Source: Guyanagaster necrorhizus (taxonomy: Eukaryota; Basidiomycota; Agaricomycetes; Agaricales; Physalacriaceae). Taken from it: a stretch of DNA of 64,000 bases. The DNA lies in assembly GCF_019112545.1 (NCBI RefSeq), contig NW_025064880.1:1493719-1557718 (forward strand). The letters run 5' to 3'. The position numbers were made by a program, and so were the translations under genes. Shown piece after piece: positions 22,558 through 33,880 of this stretch; positions within the stretch are counted from its first letter, which is position 1; each line of letters opens with the position of its first letter. Under the pieces are notes generated by a model. The model saw only the letters and a list, made by a program, of their open reading frames with translations, ran no database searches and was not told the origin of the DNA.

Positions 22558-24127
22558 ATGAGCAGACCTAGTCCCACATTGACCCGTCCCAGTCACGAGG
22601 CAGTGGTGTATTCTCTAGGTCCTTGGGTAAGTCATGTTCCCTGTTGCTTAAAGCCATTCACCAAAGTATCATTACATAGTTCGTTGGAATGTGTATAGAT
22701 ATGCTTCTCCAAGGGGTTCTTTTTGCTCAAGTCAGTCGTTCTTAATGGTTGACGAGCCACGACTTTATACTTGAATAATACAGTTCATGAATTATTTCGT
22801 TTGGTACGGCTCTACTGACGGATACAAATTCACCTTATCTGTCGCAATTCTCGCGATTATCACCACACTCAAGTCTGTTCAGGTGCGCTTGTTTGCCATA
22901 TATTGACTTGATGCATTAATGCAGGCTTGCTAGGCATTGTCAGTATACACATTCTCAATTCGAGCACTGACTGACACTCAGGTAGTGTCATTGTATGGAC
23001 ACAGCAAATAATCTACTTCTACGACATGCAAAGTGCTCTCAACATGCGGTTCTTTGTCTGGTATCAAGTAGGCATGTGCAACCCGCCTCACCGCCTTTTC
23101 TTTCTTTAACCGACCTTCCACGTCTAGGGAACCCTTTGATGGTATCGCTTATCTCCCTTTATGTGCAATCCTACTTTTGCTACCGTCTATATGTGGTGTC
23201 CATGAGGTGGTGGGTAGTTACGCCTATATTGGTCTTGTATCTGTTCTCCGTGGGATCGGTTGCTGTTGCGGTATGTTCCATCGTGAATCTGTCTCTCGCC
23301 TTCTATTGACAAGACCTTATGGATTAGACGTACGATATTGCGCGTTCTGATCTGAAGCTGGGACACTGGCGTAAGTGCTGATGCTTCCGTATCGCAACTG
23401 AAGAATCCTTATAATTCATCTAGTTGCAGCACACTATGGAACGGTCTTCGGTGTGTAAGATTGCCTTTCAGTGTCTCTGTCACTAACACCCATCGTTCTC
23501 TTCAGCTAGCGACATTATGCTCGCTGGCGTCACTGCTTATTTTCTCCTCAAAACAAGAAAACGTGTTCTGCCTCAGTACGGCCGCCGGACTGCCCAAGTA
23601 TCGCTTTTCGCTCATTCGAAGTTTTCAGAACTGTCGGCATCATCAATGCCTTAATTCGACTCACATTTCAGACCGCTACGCCGGCTGTTATATGGTACCC
23701 TTCTCGTTTTTCTTCAAAGACTTGATACTGATTATGTTGTCTCATCAGTACGATGCTCAACCTGATTTTTACCTACCTTCCGGGTCCTTTCGATAAAGGC
23801 ATATCCAGCGCCTTCATACAGGCACTTCCCAAATTATATGCAGTCAGTATGATGTGGACTCTCAACGCACGGAGGGCCATCATGTGCGAGCCCACCCCGA
23901 CGTTTGCTAGTGGGACTTTCCGCATGACTGAGGGGGCCAACTGGTTCATACCTGTAGATCCGAGAAGACACTCGACTGGAGACATTCAGGTTTGCATTTC
24001 GTTGAAGAGCTGGGCCCTGCTGATCTTGACATGGGTGCGGTTTGCTACCATTGATGCAAATCACTTCTCGGACTCGGAATCTCTGAATATACTGTCAACA
24101 GATAATAGCATACCTAAAAATCCTTAA
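22558..24127 (+). CDS. DUF6534-type multi-pass membrane protein
   Basis: The start at 22558 (MSRPSPTLTRPSHEAVVYSL) is followed by typical short exons. Membrane segments include FVGMCIDMLLQGVLFAQ, YKFTLSVAILAIITTLKS, a helix near VWTQQIIYFYDMQSAL, WVVTPILVLYLFSVGSVAVA, a helix near DIMLAGVTAYFLL, and TMLNLIFTYLPGPFDKG. The last conserved block is LPKLYAVSMMWTLNARR, a hallmark of basidiomycete DUF6534 proteins, which are predicted seven-helix membrane proteins of unknown function, often in large families. The stop at 24127 is the open-frame stop. An alternative last exon after an intron near 23990 would end about 24170, so the 3' end is uncertain. Confidence 0.8.
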
Positions 24128-24491
24128 CGGCTTGCTTAGCGTATCGATGAACGAACAATATTAATAGGATGACTTTGATGATACCTCTGAGACTGACTTA
24201 CGGGACCGCCGAATGCGGAGGTACATCTTACATGATGTTACTCTGTATATGAAGATTCGCTGTGAGTATGTATTGCCCGTCGTATTCACGGCTTATGATC
24301 TCTCACAAAATCAAGTGGAAATCACCAGAGTTCACGTGGATAGGGATGCCAGAGCAAAGTGCCGGAAAGTTAACCTCGTTCCTACTAGTATCCGACTGCC
24401 CATCATTCAAACATTGCACATGACGCTATCATTACGCTTTCCCAGGTACTTGCTACCTATATAACGCTCAGTGAACTTCTCAGGCATCGCG

Positions 24492-26421
24492 ATGATGTGG
24501 AGAGCTGTTCTTATACTGAGCTTACCGGCTCTCAGCCTCATTATGGCTCATGACATCGGTAGACTTCGGAAGACGTTGGCTGCAGGAAATGTATACGCGC
24601 TGTTCCCTGATGACAACGGCTACTCCCAGGCTGCGCAAGCTTGTAAGCTCCTCTTGTCTGCTTCCTGAGTTGTACAGGATTCTATGCTTGCACAGACAAC
24701 GGTCGTTTTATCATTGGACCAATCGCCATAGCATACCCCAAAAACGCAGAACAAGTTTCGACTACCATCGTAGCTGGCGCAGAGCAAAATATTCGCGTAG
24801 TTTCTCGAAGCGGAGGGGTGAGCTTTTATGGAGTAGAAGCAAAGATACGTTGCGATCGTCCCATAGCACAGTTACATCGCCAATGGCCTTGGCGGGAAAA
24901 ACGGTTCCCTTGTCGTGGATATGAGCAATTTTTCAAACCTGACTCTTGACTCGTCCACCAACCTGGCGACTATCCAGCCTGGTCTTCGTCTAGGAGACAT
25001 AGCTCTCATGCTGAACGATCGTGGAAGAGCAATTCCTCATGGCCATTGTAGTACAGTTGGCCTTGGAGGGCACGCAGGTAAACAAATACTTTTCGATCGT
25101 TTTCCTTGATCGCTTTAGAATTTTCGCTTAGCGTATGGATCGTGGGGTTTCGTCTCGAGGCAATGGGGGCTCACACTTGACCACATCGTCTCTGCTCAGT
25201 TGGTACTAGCCAACAGAACTATTACGACCGTCTCTGAAGACAACAATCCGGAGTTGTTCTGGGCAAGTATGGACGTCGCTCGAAAAACATAGGATGCTAA
25301 ACTCAAACATTGACTAGGGGATCAGAGGGTCTGCCTCTTCTTTCGGTATTGTGACTTACTATGAGTTCAGTACCGTTGCTGTTCCTGAAGAGGGCACCTA
25401 CTTTGTGTATGACTGGAACGTCTCTGTCGCCGAGGCTTCAACGTTCTTAACATCGCTCCAAGGCTATGTCCAGAGCGGCATACCCAGTACATTAGGCATC
25501 GAATTACGCCTACTTCGGGGTAACATAGCAGGAAACTTGAGCATCACGCTGGACGGCGCTTACTTTGGTTCGCACGACTCATTCACCAAGACCATCAAGC
25601 CGTACTTGGATGCCCTTGTCCCGCCAGGATTGACTACCATCACGCAAGGCAATTGGATAGAAACTGTAGCGGCATTGACATATGGCACATTGAATACCAG
25701 CACTCAGGCGCCAATCAACGATACATTCTATGCTAAATCTTTGTTGACTCCCGAGGATTCCCCCTTGAGCAAGGTGGCTGTTGACGCCCTCATGTCGTAT
25801 CTCGATACTGCTGGGTTCCGTACCACGGATGTGGTACGTGCTCCAAGTCCTGGCTGTATTTTTTTTTATACAGATGAGGACTCCATACGTAGTTCTGGTT
25901 TGTAGAGATTGAACTTTACGGAGGGAGCAATTCGGCGATTAACACGGTTCCGGTCGATCAGACTGCCTTTGCGCATCGGAATAAGCTGTTCAATATACAG
26001 CTGTATGCCACTTCTGTGGTGCCGCCTTATCCGAAAGACGGTTTTGCCTTTCTAAATAGTAAATTTTACTTGTGATTTGATTATCATCCATTCTTAATTA
26101 TGGCATGTTCTAGGTATAACGGATGTCATAATTTCCAACAGCCCCAGGGAATGGCATTATGGGTAAGGCTTCCCTGCTTGCCGCGTTCGTGGGTTTACGA
26201 ATATGATTCAGTGCATATATCAACTATCCTGACAATCGCCTCGATGACTGTAAGTCTGGTCGTTGTCCGTTGTACCACCATTAATCGATAATTGTTTCCT
26301 AGGGCAGGACTTGTATTATGGTTCTCATTATGCGCGCCTGCAGGCTCTCAAGAAGAAATTCGACCCTTCGAACGTCTTCAGCTTCCCTTTAGCTATCGAA
26401 GGAGACACACCTTTGAATTAA
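24492..26421 (+). CDS. Secreted bicovalent-flavin oxidase of the BBE/GOOX type (CAZy AA7-like)
   Basis: A signal peptide (MMWRAVLILSLPALSLIMAH) precedes a PCMH-type FAD domain: FIIGPIAIAYPKNAEQVSTT, RVVSRSGG, HSYIANGLGG, GSLVVDMSN, NLATIQPGLRLGDIA. His at 24867-24869 (GGHSY) and Cys at 25047-25049 (HGHCSTVGLGG) are the two positions that bind FAD covalently in glucooligosaccharide oxidase and berberine-bridge enzymes, so a 6-S-cysteinyl, 8-alpha-N-histidyl flavin is predicted. The C-terminal BBE motif is present (RLDDW, QDLYYGSHYARLQALKKKFD, FDPSNVFSFP). About eight introns. It probably oxidises carbohydrate or another alcohol outside the cell and releases H2O2. The substrate cannot be told. 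No lesion was seen. Confidence 0.88.
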
Positions 26422-26661
26422 CGTCCCAGCTATGGTACGATTCTGATTCCCATTGCTTTTCAGGGGGCACATCAGATAGAGTTAGTATGTTAGTATAATA
26501 CAATTCCTTATTGAGGCCAAAAGCGCTGAAATGGAACGAAAGGGTAACGTGATGGAGGGGGGATGAATCAATTACAGTAAATAATGCGAGGCGCGAAAGC
26601 GAAAAGTCCGAACAACGCAGACAAGAAGAAAATTATGCAGTCCATAAGAAACCACGATCCA

Positions 26662-27070
26662 TCAAATGAGCGACAAATAAGCGAAATAATATATATTTAA
26701 GCAGCCATCCCACTTTGAGTTCCTGAGTTTATCCCATTGCCATGTCGTGATATTGAGATCTGTACAAGGACAGATTTCGGTGCACGCGGTAGAACTAGAG
26801 AACGAGAACTTAGTTGTATATGGCTCTATATGGCTATCAATGTAATCCTTTGTAAGGTATCCTGGAGGATTGCACCCAATATTCATCCCTTTCGATCGCT
26901 GATGAACGCGAACATAATCAACTAACATCTCAGCCGGAAATATCATCGTGGATGTATCAATAGTTTGCCAGTTGGCTGCACAACGACGTAAGATGAATGA
27001 AAGGAAGCGTCATGACCTGTGAGAAACACCTACAGCTGATGCCCAAATTGAGAGTGGGGGGTTTGCGCTT
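26662..27070 (-). pseudogene. 3' fragment of a KRE6/SKN1-type GH16 beta-glucan synthesis gene
   Basis: On the minus strand, LNLGIS is followed by an intron-like gap and then NWQTIDTSTMIFPAEMLVDY, VRVHQRSKGMNIGCNPPGYL and DYIDSHIEPYT. This is the characteristic C-terminal end of KRE6/SKN1 proteins, where FP-x-x-M-x-VDYVRVYQ, NIGC and a YIxxHIEAYTNPN block occur in that order. Further on, LNITTWQWDKLRNSKWDGC matches the closing part, but no clean splice joins it and the usual stop is missing. No upstream GH16 catalytic exons were found. It is a relic of about 400 bp rather than a working gene. Confidence 0.68.
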
Positions 27071-27405
27071 ACTGCAGAGCAAACTGTTGTAGTCATCGTC
27101 GAGGACAGCGACGAATACTAGTTGGCGTCGCGATCAAGACTGGCGGCGCTTATTTTGTGTTATTCGGACGGCGCCTGCCCCGGTTCTCAAGTAGCAGATA
27201 CTATCACTTTACTTTACTTTGACGAACGGAGGCAATTCAGTCATTGTATGGGCGCTCCTTGTCCTGCCGCCGCTCCACAGAAGAGGGTCACCGGCACGGC
27301 AAATTTGTGCAAGCAACGTTTGCAGCACCATAATTCAGTATGAATACATCTACTGAAGGACAAGGTCGATGAAACAATGAGTACATAATTCAAAAGTGGC
27401 ACCTT
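27071..27405. other. Short intergenic region 3' of RTT106
   Basis: No gene or repeat recognised. It lies just after the stop of the RTT106-like gene on the minus strand and probably contains its 3' untranslated region. Confidence 0.35.
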
Positions 27406-28863
27406 TCAGTCGTCAAGTTCGTCTTCTTCATCTTCGTCGCCGCCAAGCATGTCTTCTTCGACCATACCAACCACCATATCAATGGCGGCACGCGACATGC
27501 GGGGCATGGCACCAGGCCGGAGTAGTGGATGATTCTCTTCTTTCAACACTCCTTCGTCTTCATCGCCGCTGGCATCTTCATTGTTTGATCCTTGAGCGTC
27601 CTTGTCTTCTTCACTTCCCATATCACCGCCGCTGCCGCCTCCTTCCCCGTCACTGGAATCAGACGTCACTTCCTCCTCCTCCTCCTGCTCTTCATCCTTG
27701 AAATCCTCATCGTCCTCATCTGACTCGTCCCCTATCTGCATTATTGTCATTTTGCCCGTCGCAGGCAGCGACGCCGGCCGACTCCCTTCGCCTTTCTTCT
27801 TCCCAAAAGCACTCTGAAATCGCTTTACCCACTGATTGATCCCATCTTGCTCCTTACCATCAATCAAGCTAAAAGCTGTTTCTTCGCCAGTGTCTTCCTC
27901 TTCCTCTTCCGGGTCCCCCGTGCTCCGGCGCATCAGAATCAAGGTACACGTCCTTCCCGTCGCACTGATCATCTTTAGGCCGTCTGTTTTTCCCATCAAG
28001 TCTTCGACAGGCCAGAACTCGCAAGGTTTCGACTCGCCCCACAAGATACCCTCCTTCATGAACCACAGACTGCCGACCTTTGCACCCAAATAAGCTTCGA
28101 TCCCCGGGCAACCGTCAGAGCCTTTAGTGCAAGCACTTTTGAACACATCGGTGCTAGGTTGGAGAATGGGCACCCGTAAATAGGAGAGAAAATCTTTAAT
28201 AGCTGGCAGTGTTGGATCACCCTTCTTCAGTACCTTCTTCACTGAGGTAGAATCTGTCGTCGACAGTGGGCTTGGAGCGGAGGCGTCGAGACCAAAAATG
28301 ATCTGTGGGGAAGACGCTCCTTTTTCAGTTGTGTTTGTAGATATAATAACCACTGTCCAGTGAGGTTTCGTCTTTCCGCGCGTTGGCAGGATAAACGCTC
28401 GACTAAGCTGTGAAAGTGGGACGACAGCTTCTGCAGCCTGTGATGCTGGAACAACAAATCTGACGACGGAATGATGGATGACGATGTCGACTTTTTTGCG
28501 TACCGGTGATGTCGTAGATACAGAATGGAGGGTAAACCGATGGGGTCCATCAGAAGCATCGTCGTGGTCTAGCTTGGGTCGTTTTGAAGTCTGCATGATG
28601 TCGCCTTCTGCGTCTCGTCGACGTTTGAGATCAGCAGGGCGAAGCAGCTCATCAAGACCTTTCTTCACTGCTCCCTGTTTCTCGAGCCAACCCCCGTCAG
28701 ACCCGCCTGTTCTGGATTCTGCGCCACTAACGAATCGTATCACATCATCGAGAATAATCTCTGCTTCCGGAGAAGATTTCGACAGATTCTTCAGTTTTTG
28801 GGACAGCTCTTCGGGTAGACAAGACGATACGACACGCAGAAATTGTGGTTCATCCACAACCAT
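27406..28863 (-). CDS. RTT106: RTT106-like histone chaperone
   Basis: A single uninterrupted exon of 485 codons, unusual among its intron-rich neighbours. The N-terminus (MVVDEPQFLRVVSSCLPEEL) is helical. The centre carries the tandem PH-like core of Rtt106/Pob3-type chaperones: VDIVIHHSVVRFVVPASQ, PHWTVVIISTN, IKDFLSYLRVPILQPS, VEAYLG-like IEAYLGAKVGSLWFMKEGIL, and CTLILMRR. The C-terminus is a long acidic tail rich in Asp/Glu/Ser (DEDDEDFKDEEQEEEEEV), typical of histone chaperones. In yeast Rtt106 binds H3K56-acetylated H3-H4 and works in replication-coupled nucleosome assembly and silencing, in the nucleus. The Pob3 subunit of FACT is the nearest alternative, but it is longer and has an additional N-terminal domain that is missing here. 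Confidence 0.82.
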   Translation of the reverse strand: MVVDEPQFLRVVSSCLPEELSQKLKNLSKSSPEAEIILDDVIRFVSGAESRTGGSDGGWLEKQGAVKKGLDELLRPADLKRRRDAEGDIMQTSKRPKLDHDDASDGPHRFTLHSVSTTSPVRKKVDIVIHHSVVRFVVPASQAAEAVVPLSQLSRAFILPTRGKTKPHWTVVIISTNTTEKGASSPQIIFGLDASAPSPLSTTDSTSVKKVLKKGDPTLPAIKDFLSYLRVPILQPSTDVFKSACTKGSDGCPGIEAYLGAKVGSLWFMKEGILWGESKPCEFWPVEDLMGKTDGLKMISATGRTCTLILMRRSTGDPEEEEEDTGEETAFSLIDGKEQDGINQWVKRFQSAFGKKKGEGSRPASLPATGKMTIMQIGDESDEDDEDFKDEEQEEEEEVTSDSSDGEGGGSGGDMGSEEDKDAQGSNNEDASGDEDEGVLKEENHPLLRPGAMPRMSRAAIDMVVGMVEEDMLGGDEDEEDELDD

Positions 28864-29096
28864 GTCGGATTCAATAATAGTTAGTCGCAGCAGGGAGAAG
28901 GCTGTTGACTAGATATGCAACAAAGGTGGTGACCGTTGTCTCCCTGGATGGTAATGGTGGTAGGAGAGAAACGAGACCCGGTTTGCTGGACACGCGTCAC
29001 ACTGTGTCGCGTATCATGATCATCGTCTCGTGACGTCCAAATTGGGTCGACTGACTGAGTGCCTACTACTAAGCAGAAAGAAAACTCCTCCCAAAA

Positions 29097-30480
29097 TGCC
29101 GCTCTTGCCTCCAGAAGTCGTCCAAGAAATACTTCGAGATGTTTGTTAAACCGTTCTTTGCTCGGTGCCGACAACTAACATCAAAGAGATAAAGGCGCCT
29201 CGCTAGACATTTCAATACTCTTACATATCCTTTCGTATACACGACCATTCATGTTTACCTCAACTGCATCGATCTTTATCAGCAAAGCCTCGCCGTTCTC
29301 AAAGCTGTATCCACCGTTCGTCTATCAGGAAATATGTCAAGCATCTTTGGATACACTCGCACATCGATGGTGCTCAAATCAGACCAAAGTATCAAGCTTT
29401 CTAATAATGGACATATCGTTAATTTCAAGCGCTTCAAGTTGGCATCTTATCCGTCCTACCTGTCAACACTTCATTGACACTGTCATATATTTGGTTTCCA
29501 GTCCTGATCCGTATTCATAGCACGCTCATTCACGCTTATTCCGCCTTCTGGAGACCTAGAAATCTGCTGTATGAACTAATCGCGAACAATCACGGCTTGA
29601 AGGTTTTCTATATTAACATGTATTGTTCGGACGATACCGGCAGCACCGTGGTGCCACCGTTCTGGTGTATCTTTTCCGAATTTCCTTCGGGAGCAGTCTC
29701 CCAATTGGAGCAGCTAATTCTCATCGGAGGCTTCAGTCTGGAAGAGCATATACCGGTTGCTCATTTGCAGAATCTCAGGTGTTGGATGTAATATTTTTCT
29801 ATGACGATGTCCCATGGGACTCACTGTGCAGCTCCTGGATCCATCTATCGGATATCTGTGTGCGTCATGGCGCAAACGACACTGTTGAACTATATCGGCT
29901 CTTATGAGGGTCTGGAGCGATGAAGATCCGCGGCAACAATGGTGATGCGCAGAAATTCTGCTATGTCCTTCTTCCAAGGCATGCCAGCAACCATCACCTT
30001 GTTATGGGTTCTTCCATTTCATTGGTCTGAGACCTTCTGGGGTCTAGACATATACGTGCTGGAGGAGTTGCTGCAATGGCCTAACCGATATCCGTATCCC
30101 GATCGGTGTGCAACGCGAACGTAACGGGCCCTGAAAATGTCGTCGTAAGGAATCTTGGTTTGGTTTCGGCTTTCTTAGGGCTGACGTGAGCACTACAGAC
30201 CCTAATTCTCGATACGCTCGCGACACATCAATGGCCAAACGTCAAGCTTCTACGATTCTTCTTGACTTTGGATAGTCCTGAGGACGCCAGAGTTATCGAA
30301 TTCTGCGTCTGTAGATGTATAGAAACGATACGGTTTAGGGCTCCCACACAATGCACACAACTTCCGCAGTTCGCATGGCGAAATTCCCTATGTCTCCGTG
30401 CATCGTTGTGGACTCAAATTAATCCGTACGTTACTAAAAGAGAATTCGTCGTACATCTTCAGATTCATTCCGTCCTCTGG
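29097..30480 (+). pseudogene. Degenerate F-box/LRR gene copy
   Basis: The copy begins MPLLPPEVVQEILRDVC, an F-box-like start, and breaks at once. Fragments in shifting frames match the intact F-box gene on the minus strand at 35870-37639, in the same order: FVYTTIHVYLNCIDLYQQSL (intact FVYSTVHVHLNSIDRYQRNL), GLKVFYINMY, LEQLILIGGF, IGSYEGLER followed by a stop, LGSRHIRAGG, and QWPNVKLLRFFLTLDSPEDA. Several stops and frameshifts interrupt it. It is therefore a relic of a member of the same F-box/LRR family. The 3' limit is approximate. Confidence 0.8.
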
Positions 30481-30755
30481 GGATATTTGATGTGCCAGTA
30501 AGTAATTGGAAAGTCAGCCCAGGTGAATTGGTCTTGCTCTTCCAAATGAATGGTCTCAGATTGTTTCTTCAACGTGAAGGCACATGATTCAAGAGGATCA
30601 CATCGTGACATGGTCTCGTATAATCTCGTTGGGCAAACTAGCGACATATAGATTGCCACCATTCGCGTTGTTTCTTCAATATTTCGCGGTCGTAATGCTC
30701 GGAGGTAACTCGGCGGTACCAAAGTTCGAAGGGGAATTGTGAGGAATAGCAATGA
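30481..30755. other. Spacer between the F-box relic and the left inverted repeat
   Basis: A minus-strand open frame of 95 codons (30465-30752) has a protein-like composition but no family I recognise. It ends just outside the sharp left edge of the 1,179-bp repeat and has no matching sequence beyond the right copy's outer edge. Confidence 0.3.
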
Positions 30756-31934
30756 ATTTTCGCATGGCTCCGTTGCTTCGTCACTTTCTTCGGTAATGTC
30801 AGTGAGCTTTTCACAAATGTTGTTTCTTTACTCTATCTCACCTTGACTTTGATCCTCTTGAAGAGTGTGACCCCGAAACCCTTGACAAACGACGCAAATG
30901 GTGGCAATCCATGCGGTTGGTCTGCCGAGCGAGGTTATTTTCTCTACCACCCCCAGTTTCACAAGGGGGAGCCCATATCATTACCCTATGGAACCCCTCG
31001 TCCGTTTCCGGAGCCCGACTTGTCTGCCAAGTCTCCTCTTCTCTAGGCCTACAAGGAGAACCATTCTCTTGAGTACTACGGCGATTGCGGCGAGAATTAT
31101 CTTTCCAGTAACATGCCGTCTGGATCTGCATGGGCCTCCTTCAGTCCCATGCACATCTAACTTTTGGTTCGTACACAGAGCAGCATTTGGTTTGTGCAAG
31201 ACCGAGAGATGCAACTGATAGCCATCAAATTGCTTCATTGACACTTAACAGGATATTAAAGAGGGCAATACACTAGTGAACCATGCGCATGATGCTCACT
31301 ATATCAGGAACTATCGCACTGCGGCCTTTCATCGGTCTGTGCGCCGCACAGGAGTACTTACCTATGCTTATATTGATTTCGACATCTCTGTCATATTTCC
31401 CCTTGACGTTCCACAATCTGAGTGCTGTCTTCCTTGCTGGAAGTCATGGGATGGCACAAACTATTGGGCTGTGCACGATACTGCCCAGGGAGAACCCGAC
31501 TACGATCCTTTTGCCTTTGATGTCGCATTGCTTGGATTCCAATTGTGCCGGTCATTTTAGATTTGGGTAGTTTATGGCTTGTTCTATGATGCGACTGATT
31601 GTTCTTCTCCCCACAGCACGTGCTGCTCTACGCTCCTTTTCTTGCGCCCTTACTTGACGTGATGGTCACTCATGATTGCAAAAGATGATTCACTGCTGCA
31701 CAGGCCTTGAAATTCTTCGAAGACATGTACCCATCACTCACCGAAGAACAGTTGCAAGCCTGCCCTCCAATGATACCTGATCCTGATGACCACGAAACCT
31801 TTGATAGGTGGAAAGGCTTGCCTGCTGATTCCTTAAAGTGATGGGCTTCGTACCCTCCACTACCGCTATCTACTAGTGCTCCGCTATCTATCCAAGTATC
31901 GTCGGATTCGTCGCGGCATCCTCTGGTTACGAGA
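30756..31934 (+). repeat. Left arm of a 1,179-bp perfect inverted repeat
   Basis: Every position p compared here pairs with 70284 minus p in the right arm (38350-39528), with no gap or mismatch found in the stretches I compared. The open frames in the two arms translate identically. The outer edge is abrupt: left ...GATGA then ATTTTCGCATGG. The inner edge at 31934 is also abrupt in identity, but homology continues inward at clearly lower similarity to about 32150. Confidence 0.92.
30840..31841 (+). pseudogene. Broken kinase-like gene (basidiomycete protein kinase family), copy 1
   Basis: Recognisable blocks in order: DPLEECDPETLDKRRKWW, AERGYFLYHPQFHKGEPI, GTPRPFPEPDLS, YKENHSLEYYGDCGENYLSS, a kinase-like YIDFDISVIFPLDVP, WDGTNYWAVHDTAQGEPDYD, and C-terminal FTAAQALKFFEDMYPSLTEE. 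This pattern is common in mushroom genomes in large families of divergent kinase-like proteins, where the IDFDIS block corresponds to the DFG region. Lesions include a frameshift between WWQSM and AERGYF, a TAG after KSPLL, a TAA after SPMHI and a TGA where KRRFTAAQ would read Arg. It is identical to copy 2, lesions included. Confidence 0.82.
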
Positions 31935-32208
31935 ACTGTATGTATCTTATTACTTCACATCGTTGAGAGCTTGGTTATCCTTTACCTGAGCTGGATTCCT
32001 GAATATAAACGAGTAAGCTGTAACTACTGTATATATTTAGTAACAACTATGGTGAATCTCAATCTCAGCAAGAGCCCTTCAGACTGCTGCTCTTGAAGGA
32101 CCGTATGCTATCCAGCAAAGCGCCTGAAATCGGAAGCCATTGGCAAACCTCTACATGTGCACAACCGCAGGGTGAATTCAATTACGCCATATAAGTAGCG
32201 AAGCAGTT
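31935..32208. other. Diverged continuation of the inverted homology
   Basis: From 31935 to about 32150 this matches the reverse complement of about 38140-38349 imperfectly. An example is TGAATCTCAATCTCAGCAAG against TGAATCTCAACCTCAGTAAG on the other side. By eye about three quarters of positions agree, in contrast to full identity in the adjacent repeat. Confidence 0.65.
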
Positions 32209-33880
32209 TCATTGACCAAGGGATCGGGGTTTTCGGTAGTGGGCCCATCGCTGTACGACGTCGAGAGGTGAGTTTTGCCTTCCGATCATAGCTTTCGTAT
32301 ATTTCTGACTAGTTTCCTCCAACTGCACCGCACTGAGTAGCGAGTATATATCTTCAAAAAATAGTAAGGCCTTCCTAGCCGTGAAACGCTTCTTGACATC
32401 CTGAGTAAGCATCATGTCAAACAGAGGGCAAGAAAAGGCATATAAGAGGATAAGGACAAGTGCTGTAAGGTGACAGATTAGTCAAAGAGAGCAACTAAAC
32501 GTGATCCAAAAACCTGGAAGGTCTGGTAGAACTGAAATCCGAGTGGTGCGACGTTGAAGGCGAATGGTTCATAATCGTGTTCTCCTTGTGCAGTATCATA
32601 CACATGCCAATTATCAGTACCGTCCCACGGTTTCCAGTATGGAAGACGGCACTCGAGGAAACACGATGGCTATGCTATAGTCAAAGTAACCATTATGTTA
32701 ACATGCCCCCACGACAGAAGTATCTCTGGAGACCTGCGTCCAGAAGAAGAGTGATTCCAGCGGTCACCACACGCAAAATTCATGAACTTATTAAACCGTT
32801 TAGAATCCTGTCGGTGGAACAATATGGATGAGTAAATGAGAGAACAAAACAGATATTACGCACTCTATGAACAATTCTTCGTTCATGAAGCCAGACAAGA
32901 CCCTAAACACATCGGCGATGATTGGACACCCTAACGTGAGAAATAGACACACCTTCAATAAGCAGTGTATCTGTTGCAGGATATCCATATCGTATACCCG
33001 TTATCTTTTCTTCAATCTTACTCTCTATATATACTTACTTACCTCCTGTCCTTTCTCGATCACTATATAGTCCAGCCGTCGTTACCCAGGTACCCCAGTC
33101 GTTTCACCTTCGCTGTGCCCGACTGAGGTACGTATACCTTACCGTGTCTGATACTTACTTACTCACGCTCGTTCATAGATCTCACCTTATTTCTTCTGTT
33201 AAAAGTATCACGCGGAGAACCCTGTGCAAAGATGGAAACCAGCGGTCACACCTAAGCGGGACTGACCACCTAAGAGCTTGAATAAACCCAATCCGATTTT
33301 TCTTTACCAGAAGCGGGACCTACTTGGACATAACCGCAAAATCTGCATTGAGGACATCCAGCACGGAGACCACGCCGTTAAGTGGTAACGACTTTGATTG
33401 CTCCTCGTGAATAAGGTGCATAATTCGATCCTCTTCGGTGTCTTTCTTTACGACCTTGCCACTAACCCCTCTCGGCGTCCTGTGCATACCAGACGGCAGC
33501 CTGCACATTAACCAAAGATTACTTAAATGGAAATCATGAAAGTAGAATTGCGCCACTCACAGTGTCAGGCTCTTCACTTGAGAGACATGTATCGTGTCCT
33601 TCTCCACATTCGAAAGAATCGCCTCCTCTGAACGCGTAGGGAAAGGATGATTCCTCTGACGCCTCAGATCAGTCAGAAGAAATGAATGTAAACGGGGGAT
33701 CACACATTGCCTCATATATTTTGCCAATTATTTGTCGGAAATACAGATTGTAGCCTCGCTCGGCGAACTAGCCACGCATGGATTAACACCATTCGCATCG
33801 TAAGTGTAGAGTTTCGGCGTCACAATGCTCAGAAGGATTGCATTCAATCTAGTCAAACCATAGTGAACAAAGTGATCAAG
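32209..33880 (-). CDS. Kinase-like gene (basidiomycete protein kinase family), diverged copy 3
   Basis: On the minus strand, AERGYNLYFRQ-like sequence near 33740 is followed by KDTEEDRIMHLIHEEQSKSL and PLNGVVSVLDVLNADFAVMS (33320-33440), the N-lobe to hinge of this family. DILQQIHCLLKVCLFL follows (near 32970), then LECRLPYWKPWDGTDNWHVY and DTAQGEHDYEPFAFNVAPLG (near 32560-32680). The last exon is MMLTQDVKKRFTARKALLFF to the stop at 32209. It retains the KRRFTA-type motif that is broken in copies 1 and 2. The N-terminal part contains stops in the frame matching copy 1 (EWC then a stop), and the catalytic HRD-like motif was not found. It could be a gene with uncertain exons or another pseudogene. 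Confidence 0.5.

Noticed and set aside
27600..27740. TCC/TCT-rich repeat tract on the plus strand
   Set aside because: It is the complement of the acidic Asp/Glu tail of the RTT106-like gene.
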